A DNA stretch of 64,000 nt from Dryococelus australis (GCA_029891345.1 CM057003.1:14052709-14116708); one strand, 5' to 3'. Numbered from the stretch's first letter, positions 33,307 to 45,763 are shown. Made by a program: numbers and translations. The notes: a model not told the origin generated them from the sequence alone.

Positions 33307-35934
33307 AATACGACGAGAGTGTTTTCTGCAACACATTTTACTTATATTTGGCGAGTGCATTCAACTGAAAAATTATATTACATCTATTTAAGATAAGCTC
33401 TCAGTCTGATACGTATTTTAACTATATAAACAATATCAAAATCATACATTTCCTTTCAATATATAAGATGCCAAATTGGTACCAGCAGTTTGTGTTCAGC
33501 TTAAGAAATTTCTGTTTGCCAAAGTTGTCAGATCCAGTCTGCGAAACACTTTATTGAAATATCACATACAAGACCCGTATAATACGACATTGTTAGTTCA
33601 TGAGGTATTATAATATGAATAAAGAAAGTGTATAAACTGTATTTAAATCATAAGCAAACCCGTGAAAAATGAGTAATAAATCTAAAAATGTGAGACTGTC
33701 AAAAACGTCGGCAACCATTAAAAATACTGTGATTCCCCAAAATTTAAAGGCAGGAGAGGACAGGAAAAATTATAATATTTGATTACTTGATTTTTTCTGT
33801 TTTTACATGAGATAGCACTGAGTAAGTCATTCTTATATTCTTAATGAGTTGGTTTTAATAATATGGTAAAATAAATTTTTGTGAAGAGTGTAATAGTAAG
33901 ATTTAATTCAATGCATTACAACCTTACGTACATAAAAATAAATCGTAATCTAGGTGGTCCAGTTAAAGAAACTATTTACTTGAATTAACTAAATGTATTT
34001 AAGGATTTTGAGCATATTTTTTCTTGCAAAATGTAAACGTTGTTTTGTTATTCTGAAGTCACCTGCTTTACAAATATACGCTAAAATATGACCCTACACG
34101 CATTTAAATGTGGATCATCAGAATCCATCTTCAACATCTGCTCCAGTTTTTCTTTTTTTGTTTTAAGTTAGAAGCAAGTGGAAATTTTCGTTGTAGACGT
34201 GACGTTGTCTTTTGACATACCGATTACCGCTGACGAATTTAAATGAACTTGGACTCTCATTGTAGAAGAGATGGAAAATTTAGGCAAGGCCACCGAGGCG
34301 TGGTATTCTGACGATTTGACGAACTGGGCAAGAAACCTGCCGTTTAATTTTTCGGCCTCGTTGTTTCGCTTCGTTTCTACTTGCCCATGGGTTGAGTACA
34401 TCCTAAATAAGCATCAGTGCCTGTCACGGATTGATGAAGTTAAAATAAGTTAAAAATTTACACAACATTTGAGTTCTTTACCTTGAACTACTAGTGGATT
34501 TGTAGTGCGCATCCATCCTTTTCAATAAAACAACAGTGCTCCGCAAAAAATAATTTGTTTGGCAATGGAGTAGCTTTAAGAATTTTGTAGGTTTTTTACA
34601 CTAATGTGAAATGTTTTATAACGTCACAAACATTATTTTTATATCACGTGATGAAACCATCGTGGCGACTCTTGTTTCATATTAATTCTGTTATTCCATT
34701 TTTATGTCTTTAGGCTAATCGGAGGGGAAAAAACTACCATATAAAAAACTCATACTTTTTCTTATCTGGGACTCGAACCAGGGACATCACGAAGGATGTG
34801 GCCTAGCAATCTCGGGAGCGGAGATCGCCTTATTATCTGATTAAATTAAATGTCTTCTTAAATGAGTCGATGGGTTCTGGTTTAGAATCTCGGGTAATGT
34901 ACGGGGGACCGTCGTTCCATTTTTAATTTTTGTTCTGAATTACTCAGAGTAGCTTGATGTATGCGCTGATTCCCGGTTTGCGGAACAAGTACATTGAGCG
35001 AATGTGTGTATGTAGACATTTATTCATGGGTGTATGAGTGTATGAACCTTATGTAAGAACAAACAATCCTACTCCTTGAACTTGACACGAATAAAGCAAA
35101 CGTTGGCGCAAAACTCTCCAAAATGTCGTCTGTCTAATGTTCTCTACTGATGCCATTCTTCACGTACCATTGCCAGCATTTCTTTCGGCATGATAAAAAA
35201 AAATCCGCTCTTCGAGATTAACATTTACACACTTTCTCTAATTTTCAATCTGTCTATTGCCAACATTCCAAATGCATGTCACTCACACATCCACTCTTCA
35301 CTGTACTGATGCTCGCAGTCCGCAGACGTCACTGTCGTCATCACTCGTCGCTTCACTGGTTCCACACGCCTAGCGTGTGCAGCCCGATCCAGAAGGTTCC
35401 CCGCACCCCGAGTCGCGGAGAGGGAGGCGAGGGTGATGATCAGAGCATTCCCGCAGCGATAACCCCACACGTTCAATTCTCAAGGACGGGAAGAGGCGAG
35501 AGTCCCGATAGACTTATCGCGGCACGCGCTTTCCTCGGGTTACCAGTGATTGCCTTGAACACTGTGCTTCGCATCCTCGAAAAGGACAGGGTTGTAGTCT
35601 ATTTCATGCAAGTGGGGTAAATTTTGACAGTTCTAGAAAAGTAGTATCGCCACAATTTATCCTTCCACTACACCTATTTTGTCACCGAAGGAAAAGACGT
35701 TTGTAAACAAATGTTTGAGTCCAATGCACACTTGCATTTTCCTCTTTCCTCGTGTTTCCTGTCGTGACAAGCACTGAAAGGCTAACGTTAACTAACTTCC
35801 TTCCAGTATTTCATGTAAGATATTATAGTTAGGTTGGTATTCCAAACTGTTTAATTTTTGTAATTATCGAATTAAATTCCGTGGGTTCTGTTTAACATAA
35901 TTCGAGGGAAAAAAGGAAACAGTGAGGGGGGTGG
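33307..35934. other. Long AT-rich stretch; tRNA-like patch at 34765-34840
   Basis: No gene is recognised. On the minus strand CCCTGGTTCGAGTCCCAG near 34767-34784 looks like a tRNA T-arm/B box, but no convincing A box or cloverleaf precedes it. It is at most a tRNA pseudogene or SINE scrap. The 114-residue frame at 35276-35620 lies in a GC-richer patch and shows no domain. Confidence 0.4.
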
Positions 35935-36065
35935 GGGCGGGGGCTTTAGTTTAACGTCTTTCGTGAGACTGCATTATTCTGATGTGCTTACGAGTGCGCG
36001 GTATTTTGAGTTGCATATTGTTTTGATGGAGCAGTAAAAAATTTTGCTCGTATGGAAATAACATT
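35935..36065 (+). repeat. Dispersed repeat M, partial copy 3
   Basis: TTTAACGTCTTTCGTGAGAC, followed by the CATATTGTTTTGATGGAGCA and TTCAATTATTTAACTTCG regions, resembles 18.63-18.77 kb in the same orientation. An A run of about 18 follows at 36103-36120. Confidence 0.6.
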
Positions 36066-36579
36066 TCAATTATTTAACTTCGAAAATGTTAACTTAAATA
36101 CAAAAAAAAAAAAAAAAAAACGCCATACATACGTCGCTGTTCGTATTCGTACAGATGCAGCAATATATACACGCACACACTTTGACCGAAGTTAACCTTA
36201 CACTCGTTGAATCTAAGATATAGAAAAATAAACAAATAATCACTCATTACAAAAATGTGGAAAGTGCGGCTTTTTCAGGCCACGTGCATTTCAATAATTA
36301 TATTTACGGTTTACAAATACATTTACAAAGCACGCTAACTTACTGTTTGTAAAATTCGTACCCTCTTGAACAAGTGTTTTCCTATGGCAATCCATTCAAG
36401 TTTACTTCACTAAAATCACATTTGTTCGTCACTAGTATTAAATAATTTATTTTCATAATCATTCAGTAAAATCGACACTGCCCACGTTTCATGAAACCAA
36501 CAAACTTAAACTTAGATGCGTGAATTATATTCGTGTCAGTTCATTGCGGAATGCGGTAAGGAAAATAACGGAACGAGCA

Positions 36580-37260
36580 GATTTACGAAGCGGTTAAACA
36601 CGTGCCGCTTAATATTACTTATCACTCAAGAAAACGCTGTACAGCGTTAGCTACAACCGACTATGCTTGAAGAAAGCAAATAAAAAAAAATATTAACTAC
36701 TGATTAAATATTCCGACAATACCAACAAGATGTTCGTATAACAAACCCGATGAGAAGAAGGCACATTCACAACTGCCTCCGCCGGTTCACCGGGCTGGAA
36801 ACTTGAAACATAAACATGGCTAGTTGGAAACGTTTACTGTTCATACGTGTCGACATGCTCTGTCATCATTGCTAAACATGTCATTGAAGTCCAGTCACTA
36901 ATAGCCACGGAAGTTTAATATTGCTGTAAAAACATCATTCAAACCATAAACGCCGTAAGTATAATTAAGATTTACAACTTTCAGTTTTCTTCCAAAGCCA
37001 TCATCAAAATCGCCAACTTAACAACATGGATCCCGCAGCAATTCATCAGCTGATACAATACTTTACAAACTAGAGCGTTTACTGTTTACATAGTGTGTAA
37101 GTTGGTCACATTGTCTGTCGGATTTTACCCCACTTATGTGAAATAGACTATAGGAAAGACACGCAGAGCGGCGACACGTAACAATAGTTTAGTTGAAACA
37201 AAAAACGCGTGTTTCAAAAACTCTGCTGCGCAGGTAGGCGGGCGCCTTAATTTATTGTTT
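36580..37260 (-). repeat. THAP-associated dispersed repeat, copy 2, with element terminus
   Basis: The inverse complement of 13914-14473 up to about 37150. It then continues to a GC-rich terminus that reads outward GCAGGTAGGCGGGCGCCTTAA-like at 37240-37260, ending in TTAA. No THAP coding sequence lies between repeat and terminus. It may be an internally deleted relative of the element that carried the THAP gene. Confidence 0.75.
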
Positions 37261-37500
37261 TATATTTTCGTGTAAACAAAGCGAAGAACATTCCACTTCA
37301 CATTTTTGAAATCAGTAATGGCTTGACTACTCTTGTGGATATCATTTGCATAATCACCGCGAGACTAAGTCGTTTATTTCTTCTCTGCTGTCACCAGTTA
37401 AAAATTAATAAAGCAGTGTAGGTGTGAAAAATTTGCTAAAGTTCGTGAAGCTCCTATTTATTATCCGCGTGCAAAAAAAAATTTCATTAATCCTTTTGTA

Positions 37501-37915
37501 TAGGCTGTTCACGATAAAATGAGCCCTGCTTAAGATCTATTTGTATACACGTTGTGTATTCTTCCGCCTTACGTAAAATCAACATTACCATAGACCTCAT
37601 CTCTTTATTCATGCGTCGGTCAAATGGAACTGCGATATAATTAAGAAAGTAAATACTTTACAAATTTGCTCATTTTTACACTTCGATGCATTAAAAAAAA
37701 AATAAAAAATGAAAGAAATAATTTTCAGTTAACACAAATGGTTACCTCTCTTTTTATTCGACGTTAAGATATGGAACTATTTTCCCTCCATCGTTATCAA
37801 CTTTACTGGGCGCATGTTACTCAGTGTGTTTCAGTTAAAGTATATGCAAGCAGGGGCAGTCACTTTTTCCTACTGTTGGTTTTCAAAGTGCTCACTTTAT
37901 CGTGAACAGCCTTTA
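37501..37915 (-). mobile_element. TAGG-A MITE, copy A8
   Basis: TAGGCTGTTCACGATAAAAT to CACTTTATCGTGAACAGCCT, complete. It supplies an uninterrupted reference for the SINE insertion site in A2 (TTTTCCCTCCATCGTTATCA). Non-coding. Confidence 0.93.
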
Positions 37916-38238
37916 ATATAACTTACGCATCTTAACTCGGAAACAAGGTCAAATAGGCCACATGTTGTCCAGTGGTGAAGTGGGTCTCAGATGTTACAAC
38001 ACATGCTGTATAAACGCAACAGATTTTTTTCAATAAACGCGTGGATTTGTCGAAGAACTGATTTGAAGCACACGGCGCTTCAGATTACATAATTTTGTCA
38101 GTACTGCTGCCAAACAGCGAGCCTTGAACAGCACTACTGAACTACGAACTCCTATTTGTGTCACAACATTGATATTACAAATTCTGGCATAAGTAAAGTT
38201 GTGACGTATTTATGAGTTCCTAGTTCCCTACTGCAGTG
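37916..38238. other. Short spacer
   Basis: AT-rich, nothing recognisable. Confidence 0.5.
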
Positions 38239-38786
38239 TAGGCTGTTCACGGTTTATTCACGCTTTTTAAATCAAACCTTGAAAAATCACCCCATGCACG
38301 AGGCGCTTCGTTATTTGTTAAATATGCCATGTGGCATAACCGTTTCACACCTCGGTTAATATAAAAATATCTTATGTTTCGACAAATAGCAAGTTTTGGC
38401 TGTATTTTATTTATAAATTACAATATTTAATTTACAATAAATATGAATGAAAATAGCAGTGAGAAAACATGTGTGTTGGTAGCGCAATAACCATGTCCGA
38501 AATGGCTACGAGACCATTATTTAGGTTACTTAATCGACCACGTGACCAAGTTTAGGCCCTAAATATTTGGGGACTTAGGGATGAAATTTGCTGTGGTGAA
38601 GTAGCACACTAAATCCCCAAATAGGTCCGTAAAATCGTCTGCTGATGTTTATGTACGTTTTATACTTCCAGCGTTGTGGTGGAAACGTCGGTATGTATTA
38701 TTCTCGAAACGCTGCACCATACATGCACGTGAAAAATGTAAAATCAGGGAATTTACATGAAGTTATTTTAAAATAAAGTTTGAACG

Positions 38787-38838
<52 letters not shown>

Positions 38839-39300
38839 AATCGGTTGTTATTTGAAATGAATGTAAATTGCAAGGAGCGAAGAAACAACGAGAAGATTGA
38901 TATCGACTAGAAAGAAAATGATAATTTATTCACAAGACGACAGGGTTACATGAAAAATCCTTGGGAGTAAGTTATTTATCGATAGGGTGACAAACAATAT
39001 AACACCGAAATTCCACAAGCGTGTGGTTTCCAACTTTGTCGCGTGTAGCGCTCTTACAAGCCGTTCGAAACCCCCCCCCCCCCCCCCCCAAATTCCCAAA
39101 CCCTTAATTCCCCAACTTGGCCGTTTCGGACACGGCCAAAATATTATTACAACTCTGAGTGCGCACGAATTCGGTGCGCTGTCTTCCGGTGTAATATTAT
39201 ACACTTAGTTAAGATGTGTTTGCACGAGACGAAGGAATATACTGGGAGTGAAACTTTAGCAGGCCTTCAGAAAAGTTTGAAGTAACCGTGAATAGATTAT
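38239..39300 (+). mobile_element. TAGG-C MITE, copy C1, interrupted
   Basis: The left part (TAGGCTGTTCACGGTTTATT, then AAACCTTGAAAAATCACCCC) and right part (TGAGTGCGCACGAATTCGG to AAGTAACCGTGAATAGATTA) match C2 in order. A P-family element sits between them. Its left end is closest to the A/B ends, which links family C to the same transposase. Confidence 0.88.
38490..39137. mobile_element. Family P element, copy 2, nested in C1, with A47 tract
   Basis: CCATGTCCGAAATGGC at the left and, read inward from the right, GGCCGTGTCCGAAACGGCC match the P1 ends. Inside, AATAAA at 38772 is followed about 15 bp later by an A tract of about 47 bases, as at the 3' end of a retroposed transcript. A C20 tract lies at about 39070-39089. 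About 22 bp of C1 are missing at the junction. Confidence 0.72.
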
Positions 39301-39401
39301 AACTGCGTATAATGGTACTTTCGAGATTTTCTTTCCTCATTTATAAACAAGCTGGAAAAACCAAGAATCTCAAATGGCAGGTGAAGAAGGTTACCTTTTA
39401 A

Positions 39402-40072
39402 GGCCATATCTCACGATAATTTTTAATTTCATTTTCTTACAGACGTTTGCAGTATATCAGGACCACATAAATGTAAATATTTTTAGTCAAATGATCATAG
39501 TTTCAAAAATATACTTATCATCGAAAAGTAGAAAATTTCAGAATATGGGAGACCAAGTTTCTATGCTCCTAATTATCTTTGCCAAATAAATAACATGTCA
39601 TGTGATCTATATCATATACTCAACGTGTTAATTAAGTATCAAGGATACTTATCAATGGGTACTCGGGTACAAGTTTCTTGAATATATTTTAAAATAGGTA
39701 TTGATGTTTTTGCCAACACATTTTTATTCGTCCAAGATAAACTAACAAATGTAAATATTATTTTCTCTCGGACGAATAAAACTGTGTTGACAGAAAACAT
39801 CAGTACCTATTTTAAAATATATTCAGGATGCCAGTACCCGAGTACTGATAATTAATGTGTTGTGTATATGAAATAGATCACATGCCATGCGATTTATCTG
39901 GCAAAGTTAATTAGGAGCATAGAAACTTGGTTTCCCATATTCTGAAGTTTTCGACTTTTCGGTGATATATTTCGAAAACTATAATCATTTGACTACAATT
40001 ATTTACATTTATGTGGTCATTATATGAATCTCTTTCAGATAACGAAGTAGAAAATTATCATGAGATACGGCC
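39402..40072. mobile_element. Foldback element with arms of over 300 bp, TTAA-flanked
   Basis: The left arm (39402-39733) and right arm (39770-40072) are inverse complements along almost their whole length at about 85 percent by eye, with a loop of about 36 bp. Outer ends read GGCCATATCTCACGATAAT and, inward from the right, GGCCGTATCTCATGATAAT. TTAA lies on both sides (39398-39401, 40073-40076). Non-coding. Transcripts would form a long hairpin. Confidence 0.95.
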
Positions 40073-40905
40073 TTAATGAAATGACACGTGGGAGGGGAAA
40101 ATTCAGTTTAGTCATCTCTGTTCCACGGACCAGGCGCGGAGCCGTTAGCCAAAGTCAACAACTAGTTTACAGAAGTAGAAGAAAATTCTCTTATATCGGC
40201 GTTGAACCGCTGCGGGGGATAGAAGGGAGGGAGACGGGGGATAGAAGGGAGGGAGACGTCACCCGATCTGTCGACAGACACGAGCGCGTCGCTGTTTGTC
40301 GTCGACAGTTCTCGAAGCCTGTCCGTCTCCCGCGCGCGGGTCAATATTTGCCCGCGACCCGGCTACAACGACGGCGCGGGCCTGCGTGGGAAACCCCCCC
40401 CCCCCCCCCTTCCCCCAACAAACTCGCGTTTGCCACGGCCGCTCAGGTTATTTATTCCTCTAGTACGTACTACACCGTCAAAAATTTTCTTTCGTGAAAT
40501 TACCGGGAAAACTACACCGAGAGAAAGATATAGGTAGGGATCATAGACATGCGTCTTCTGCGCATGTACCCAACATTGACCTACCCCAATCCCACACAAC
40601 TGTCAAAGTCACATTGTCAACAGTGACGGACGCGTTTGTTTACATCTTGATTTTTAAATGACAAGCACTGTTATATTAATAAAATACTTTCACCTAATTG
40701 AATGTAATCAGAAGCCATTACAAATTGATTAGAGGAAGTATTAAAACATTTCTAAAGCCCTTGTTTACTAAAGAGTGTTCTAACTTCTAACCTAATCCAC
40801 GCCATTTTTGCTAGACGTGTAGGCAAATAGTCAGTTCAATGTTGGGACACAAATATTGGTTGTGCGCAGCCAGCAAGATCGGTCTACCTCATCTTTAGTC
40901 TATAG
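40073..40905. other. GC-rich then AT-rich spacer
   Basis: 40.1-40.45 kb is GC-rich with a perfect 22-bp direct duplication at 40214-40257 and a C run of about 15 near 40396. The 145-residue frame across it has no recognised motif. The rest is AT-rich. Confidence 0.45.
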
Positions 40906-41203
40906 CAGTGACAGGAATATTTCGCGAGTTCATTTCAGGACAAGACAGAAGGGAAACACGTGTGCACTGAAGTTGATTTTGCAATTGGATCGCAGTTTAT
41001 TAAACACGCCCTGGACTACTCTGAGCCAATAGCAGACTTGTAAGGAAACAAGTAGCGAGTGCCATACTGCCATGTGTGTGTGAAGTAACACTGGCTACGA
41101 TATGAATCAGCAGCCAATGAACAAACATCTCAGGCTCGAATATACACATGGCTGTGGAGTCTAGCCTGCAGGTCATTGAACTCGCGATTTTTTCCTATCC
41201 CTA
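40906..41203 (-). mobile_element. hAT-like MITE, E family, copy E1
   Basis: On the minus strand it begins TAGGGATAGGAAAAAATCGC and ends with a diverged CCTGTCACTG. Shared interior: TGTTTGTTCATTGGCTGCTG, GCTATTGGCTCAGAGTAG and CCAGGGCGTGTTTAATAAAC. Non-coding; four CCAAT-type motifs. Confidence 0.9.
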
Positions 41204-41233
41204 GATATAGGCCGTGTTCCAATTAATCATGTG

Positions 41234-41493
41234 CAGGGATAGGTGTTTTACGCGAAAATATCTGTGGCCATGATAGACTTCAATCTCCTACGTCCGCGTT
41301 CACAACCTTCCTTTGGTAATTGGACGCGTGTCTACGTGAGAAGACATGTTCTTATTTGACTGGGCCAATCGAAAGAAAGTAATCCGATACTGAACGTCCA
41401 TGATTCGCTGACAGACACTTGATGCACGTAACATTTACGATCATCCGACCACGAAAGTACATATGATCTAAAGTGTATTGGAGTACAACATGT
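41234..41493 (+). mobile_element. hAT-like MITE, G family, copy I2 (right end missing)
   Basis: Starts CAGGGATAGGTGTTTTACGC and runs collinearly with I1 to GTATTGGAGTACAACATG, then the terminal 35 bp are lacking and a GC-rich block begins. It starts about 30 bp from E1. Confidence 0.8.
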
Positions 41494-42277
41494 GGCGGAT
41501 AGGGGATCCCTAGGGTCTTTGGGTGGCTGGGGATATTCTACTACCAGCCCGTGGACCAACTGGCCAGTGCGAGAGCGCAGTCGTCGTGGACGCCGGGAGG
41601 CTGAGCAGCTCAGTACGAGATGGCGAAGCGCATCTGCTGGAGGTGGCCCAACAATCAAGGCGGGGAGGGAGATCTCGAGGCGCATGAAACATGCGGACAC
41701 GTGAAGAATGGAATGGAATGCATCGGATGATTGAAGTATCGCCAATGCCAGTCTTCACTCCTGGGCCAGCGGATTCGCCTGCACGACTAGTAGTTCCTGG
41801 AAGTCCCGCCGAGCTCTTCTTTGAGCTCACCAAGACCGAGGGAATATTTTGGTGGATGGGGAGGGGGTGGTTCCCCTTTTGCAGCTCCCCGCCTTTACCC
41901 ACGGCGTGGAGACTCTGACGTCGGCGCGGAAGAGCGAAGATGGAGCAGGTGCCGTGACTGAGCTGCCCAGTTTTCCAATTTCTCTCTACGAGAAGAAGGT
42001 GAGCCCCCGCCCATTCTGCATTCAAATACTGCTGTCATGTGCTGGTTCGCCTGCACAGAAATATTGAAAGCAGTTCAAACTCAAGGGCGCCTGCACCCAC
42101 AAGCCAAGCCCCCTCTCTTCCAGATTTCCAACCTCGTATTAGAAAGCATGTCTTCCACACCAGCTGTTTCCCGCAGTATTTTCAGTCACGCACGCAAGAA
42201 GTTTTGAACTTTTTTCCTGTCGGGAGGGATTTTTACGGTGCCTAAGCCGGTTTTTATCCTCCCCCTTTTTAGCTATA
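41494..42277. other. GC-rich block at the broken end of I2
   Basis: It carries 60-170-residue open frames on both strands, the longest at 41510-42025 on the minus strand. None shows a domain I recognise. A donor-like AGAAGGTGAGCC lies at about 41993. It could be an exon of an unrecognised gene, or sequence picked up between hAT ends as in the 59.5-60.4 kb element. No function assigned. Confidence 0.3.
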
Positions 42278-42678
42278 TAGTCCATTCACGGTTTCTTCGG
42301 CCTTTTTGAATCAAACCTTTGAAAAATCTCCCCATGTATGACGTGTTTAGTTATTTCCTGAATACGCCCTGTATCACAAGCGTTTTATACTTGTGTTCAT
42401 AAAAGTTACTTTTTTTTTATTCCTGTTAAATTGAAATGTTATTAATACCTTATCTATAAATCATAATACTTCATTGATAAGTAATTTGAATAAAAACAGG
42501 GAGAAAATAGGTGTGTTGGTAACGCCTAGTGAGAGACAGTTCTTATACAAAATATTACAACTGAGTGCTCACGAATGTGGTGCGTTTCCTTCTGGTATAG
42601 TTCTCCAGACTTGTTAAGTCTGGAAGTAGAACTTTAGCAGGGCTTCATAAAAGGCTGAAGCAACCGTGAACGGATTAT
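42278..42678 (+). mobile_element. TAGG-C MITE, copy C2 (intact reference)
   Basis: TAGTCCATTCACGGTTTCTT to GCAACCGTGAACGGATTA. The interior runs AAACCTTTGAAAAATCTCCC, GGTGTGTTGGTAACGCCTAG, GAGTGCTCACGAATGTGGTG. About 400 bp, non-coding. It is the only uninterrupted C copy here. Confidence 0.9.
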
Positions 42679-42797
42679 AGTCTCAGCTATAGGTACACTC
42701 TAGTGAGCTGGTCGTGGCTCCAATCGCTGGTGATGGCTGCCCAATCCCTCTCTGCCGCGATGCCCGTCTCCTTTGAATGCAATTCCCTCTCCTTTAA

Positions 42798-43310
42798 GGC
42801 CCTTACACAATTGAAAACTTTAACATTTGACTTTACCATTGGACTTTACGTTTACTTTCCGACAAGTTGTTTCTTATGGAGTCTTGACACAATGGAACTG
42901 TCAGAGGCAACGTCAAGCACTCTTGACTTTACGATTTCGAAAAGTTGGAATTTAAAGTCAAAGACAAGCAGCCATTTTGCCGAGTATTTAACATAGGTTA
43001 TGTGGAAAGTGTGAAATTTTATTGTAGGGTGATTGTAATCTCGGTATACTAAACAAAGTTTGTCTTAAATTAAATAAATGGCATTCAAATATAATGTTAA
43101 GAGAAAATAAATGAATTGGAGTATTTTAATAAAGTAAACAAATAAGTTTTGTTTTGAAATAAACTTTTAATATAAATTTTAAGTCTATTATAAAAAGGAA
43201 CTTGAAATGTATTCCTGAATAATAGCATTATTTACATAACAAGATACACATTTTTACAAAGCTCGCAGAACCGATGTCAAATGCTAAAGTTTTATATTGC
43301 GTAAAGGCCC
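42798..43310. mobile_element. TTAA-group MITE, family J, copy 1
   Basis: GGCCCTTACACAATTGAAAA at the left and, inward from the right, GGGCCTTTACGCAATATAAA are inverted ends of about 34 bp. The flanks are TTAA and TTAG, a near match to a TTAA target. The interior has TCTTGACTTTACGATTTC, shared with 57.4 kb. Non-coding. Confidence 0.8.
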
Positions 43311-43329
43311 TTAGGCGTAAAGGGTTCGC

Positions 43330-44064
43330 TCTGAGACGCAATTAGCACCCGCCCCTACCTCGGACGCACACTTAATAGTTAGCAATAGGGTAGGTTAGGA
43401 AAACAAATGGTGTCGAGGGAACTTGTAGTCGTGGACGTCCACTGGTGCCAGGTGCTTAGTAACGTCTGAGTGACGACAGGGTCCAGCGAGTGTAATCTGC
43501 GAGCATCGGCCGTAGAGAGGCAGAGAGGCTGGCCGGCTCAAGCTGTGAGGAAGTGGTTCTTGATGCGTCAATGGTAGACATTAGGACTGGTTTTAATGTA
43601 TGACAGTGAACATTTTAGGTGCACATGGGTAAATAATACCCATGAGAAAATTAATTTAGTGGAGAGATCATCCTTACATATTATTTTGTAGCTACTACAA
43701 AATAACTTATTACTGGTGACGAAAGTTTAGTGGTGACAAGTAAATTATTTAGTGTTCACCAACAGATTTACTTGGCAATTTATTTTGACACGAAATATAT
43801 ATTTTTTTCAGTGTGAGTTTTAAGTGACTACGGCTAGTACATAGACAGTGATAACGACTTTAATTGGAATTGAGATGGACTTTAAATATTACGTTCACTG
43901 ATGGGTTAAATGAAATAGTAGAGATAGGCAGTTTAATGCTGTGTACAAGGGCTGCGTATTTTTATAACACTGTAAAGAAATTAATGAACTAAATTTAACT
44001 CTTATATTTTTATCGAGACCTCCATCCCTCACCAACTCGGATACACCCCAGGTGACTTTTAACA
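43330..44064 (+). mobile_element. LTR-like fossil, same clade as at 26-27.8 kb
   Basis: The right part carries GAGACCTCCATCCCTCACC and ends CTTTTAACA. The preceding AT-rich stretch parallels the 27.7-kb copy (TTTAATGCTGTGTACAAGG against its TTTAATGCTGTAAATAAAG). The left boundary is approximate; no start was identified. No internal genes. Old and diverged. Confidence 0.45.
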
Positions 44065-44938
44065 GCAGCCATGCTTACTGTTGGAAACAGCTCGTAATAT
44101 CTTTTGTTGTTTGAAATGTTAAAATGATGCGTTTTAATGGCGTTGATATCCTTACTGTCATAAGAACTGTCAATTACTGGTTACAGAGGCAACGATAGCT
44201 TCACTTGACCTCGGCATTTTTTTTTCTTCCCCTGTGCAGTTCTGTAACAATTCTCGTGCGTACTTTCTTTTAACAGTGTACTCCCCTCCTGCGGCCACAT
44301 CTTTCACAATACCCTTTGTCAAAGAAAAACGAATCTACAGCGCCAGCCAGGAGGTAAGGCAAGCGCAGAACGACACCGTTATTTACAAAACTGCAAAGAG
44401 GGGAGCCTGTTCTGTAGTGTTTGCTCGTCATACGTTATTTGGATTGGTAGTCAGTTTTGTCTTCCACGGGCAAGCTATTTATCTGCAAGCCTGAATGGTG
44501 TTTGCGTAGATGATTGAAACCCAAAAACCAGCAGCGAACAAACGAAAGAAAGTAATCTTCACCAACTTCTCTCTTCTGGGTTTACGTGGCCATTTTAATA
44601 AAGACGTTCCTACTCCTCCTTTGTTCATAATGTAATTTTGTTTCCTACGTCATAAATTCCACGCAGTATTGCAATTATTTCCTCCCTCCTTCAACCATTT
44701 TCAGCCTTAGGATATCTAGATATTATGACAGGTAATCGCGGTCCCAGTCGCTGTAGTGCTTACCCAATCACGAAATTGGCTATGGACGATGAGAAAATCT
44801 GAGAGTACAAGGGCAGAATGCTTTAATAATTGACTGTCCTGAAAATTCTGACCCCTTCAATAAGTTCAGAACTCTGAAGGCGAATTAGGTACCGAAGTTC
44901 AACGTTCTTTTTGTGAGCGAGTGCGCATTGCGGCTGCA
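44065..44938. other. Spacer without recognised genes
   Basis: An 86-residue frame at 44234-44494 lacks motifs. Composition is average. It ends where the inverted duplication arm starts. Confidence 0.45.
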
Positions 44939-45429
44939 GTTATAATATTTAATTTATAGTTTCTACGAATGAAAACAAAGAGAAAAAAAGGTGTATTGAT
45001 ATTGCCTAGTAAGAAATAGTTCTCATGAAAAATATTATTTACCTGAGTGTGCAAGATTGAGGTGCGTTGTACATTTGATGTAATTTTCTAGACTTTGGTT
45101 GAATTTTTTTTTTTTTTTAACACTACGTTGTATTTGTAGATAGGAAAATTTCGTGAGTTCACTGACCCGTTGGCTAGACTCCACAGTCCTATGTACACTA
45201 GAGCCTCAGATGTTTGTTCATTGGCTGCTGTCCCAGAGAGTAGCCAGTGTTACCCCACACATGACAGTATGGGATTCGCTACTTGTTTCCTTGCCAATCT
45301 GCTGTTGATCCAGATTCGTCTGAAGGCGTGTCTAAGAAACTGTGATACAATGGCAAAGGTGATTTCAGTGTACATGTGTTTGAAGTCTATCCTGTCCTGA
45401 AACGAAATCGCGAAATTTTGGTATCTCTA
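44939..45429 (+). repeat. Inverted duplication, arm 1 (C fragment plus E2)
   Basis: It matches the inverse complement of 49228-49721 throughout. 44939-45128 is part of a C-family element; the rest is the E element at 45137-45429. Conceptual translations across the E part are nearly identical in the two arms, so divergence is low compared with other E copies. Confidence 0.93.
45137..45429 (+). mobile_element. hAT-like MITE, E family, copy E2
   Basis: Starts TAGATAGGAAAATTTCG and ends TTTTGGTATCTCTA. TGTATTTG is duplicated perfectly on both sides (45129-45136, 45430-45437), establishing an 8-bp target duplication for family E. It is inserted in the C fragment. Non-coding. Confidence 0.95.
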
Positions 45430-45763
45430 TGTATTTGACATGGGTATTCAATCAATAAACACTTTTAATTTGAAGCATTTTCATTAAATACGCTGTAAAT
45501 TAATCCTGTAACTGGAAAACTGGTGAAATACACGAACGCATACCACTTGGAAGATTCTTATTCACTTTCACGGAGTAAACATCACTGGGAATTGTGTCAA
45601 AATAGTTCACTTGTAATCCGCAGCTTTCGCTAACCAAAGTAGTACGTTGTCCATTGATTTCATTTGATTTCCAAAGATTCGGGATTTGAGTGTAATAATA
45701 TTTAGTCCTAATTCGCTCAGGTAGGATAACCTGGAGCTGTAATCTAAGAGTGTACACGTGATA

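Noticed and set aside
34765-34840. A tRNA gene on the minus strand
   Set aside because: Only the T-arm/B-box part is convincing; I could not find an A box or acceptor stem at the right distance.
20582-37260. A possible 16.7-kb giant element bounded by inverted GGCCCCCGCCTACCTGC-type ends
   Set aside because: Similarity of the two ends stops after about 20 bp, no genes for such an element lie between, and the interior is full of unrelated complete transposons. Two independent relics are more likely.
40060-40497. A 145-residue arginine-rich frame as a gene
   Set aside because: It starts inside the foldback element and crosses a duplicated 22-mer and a C run; no known motif.
41510-42025. A 171-residue minus-strand protein
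   Set aside because: High GC gives long chance frames on both strands here; translation has no recognisable fold or domain.
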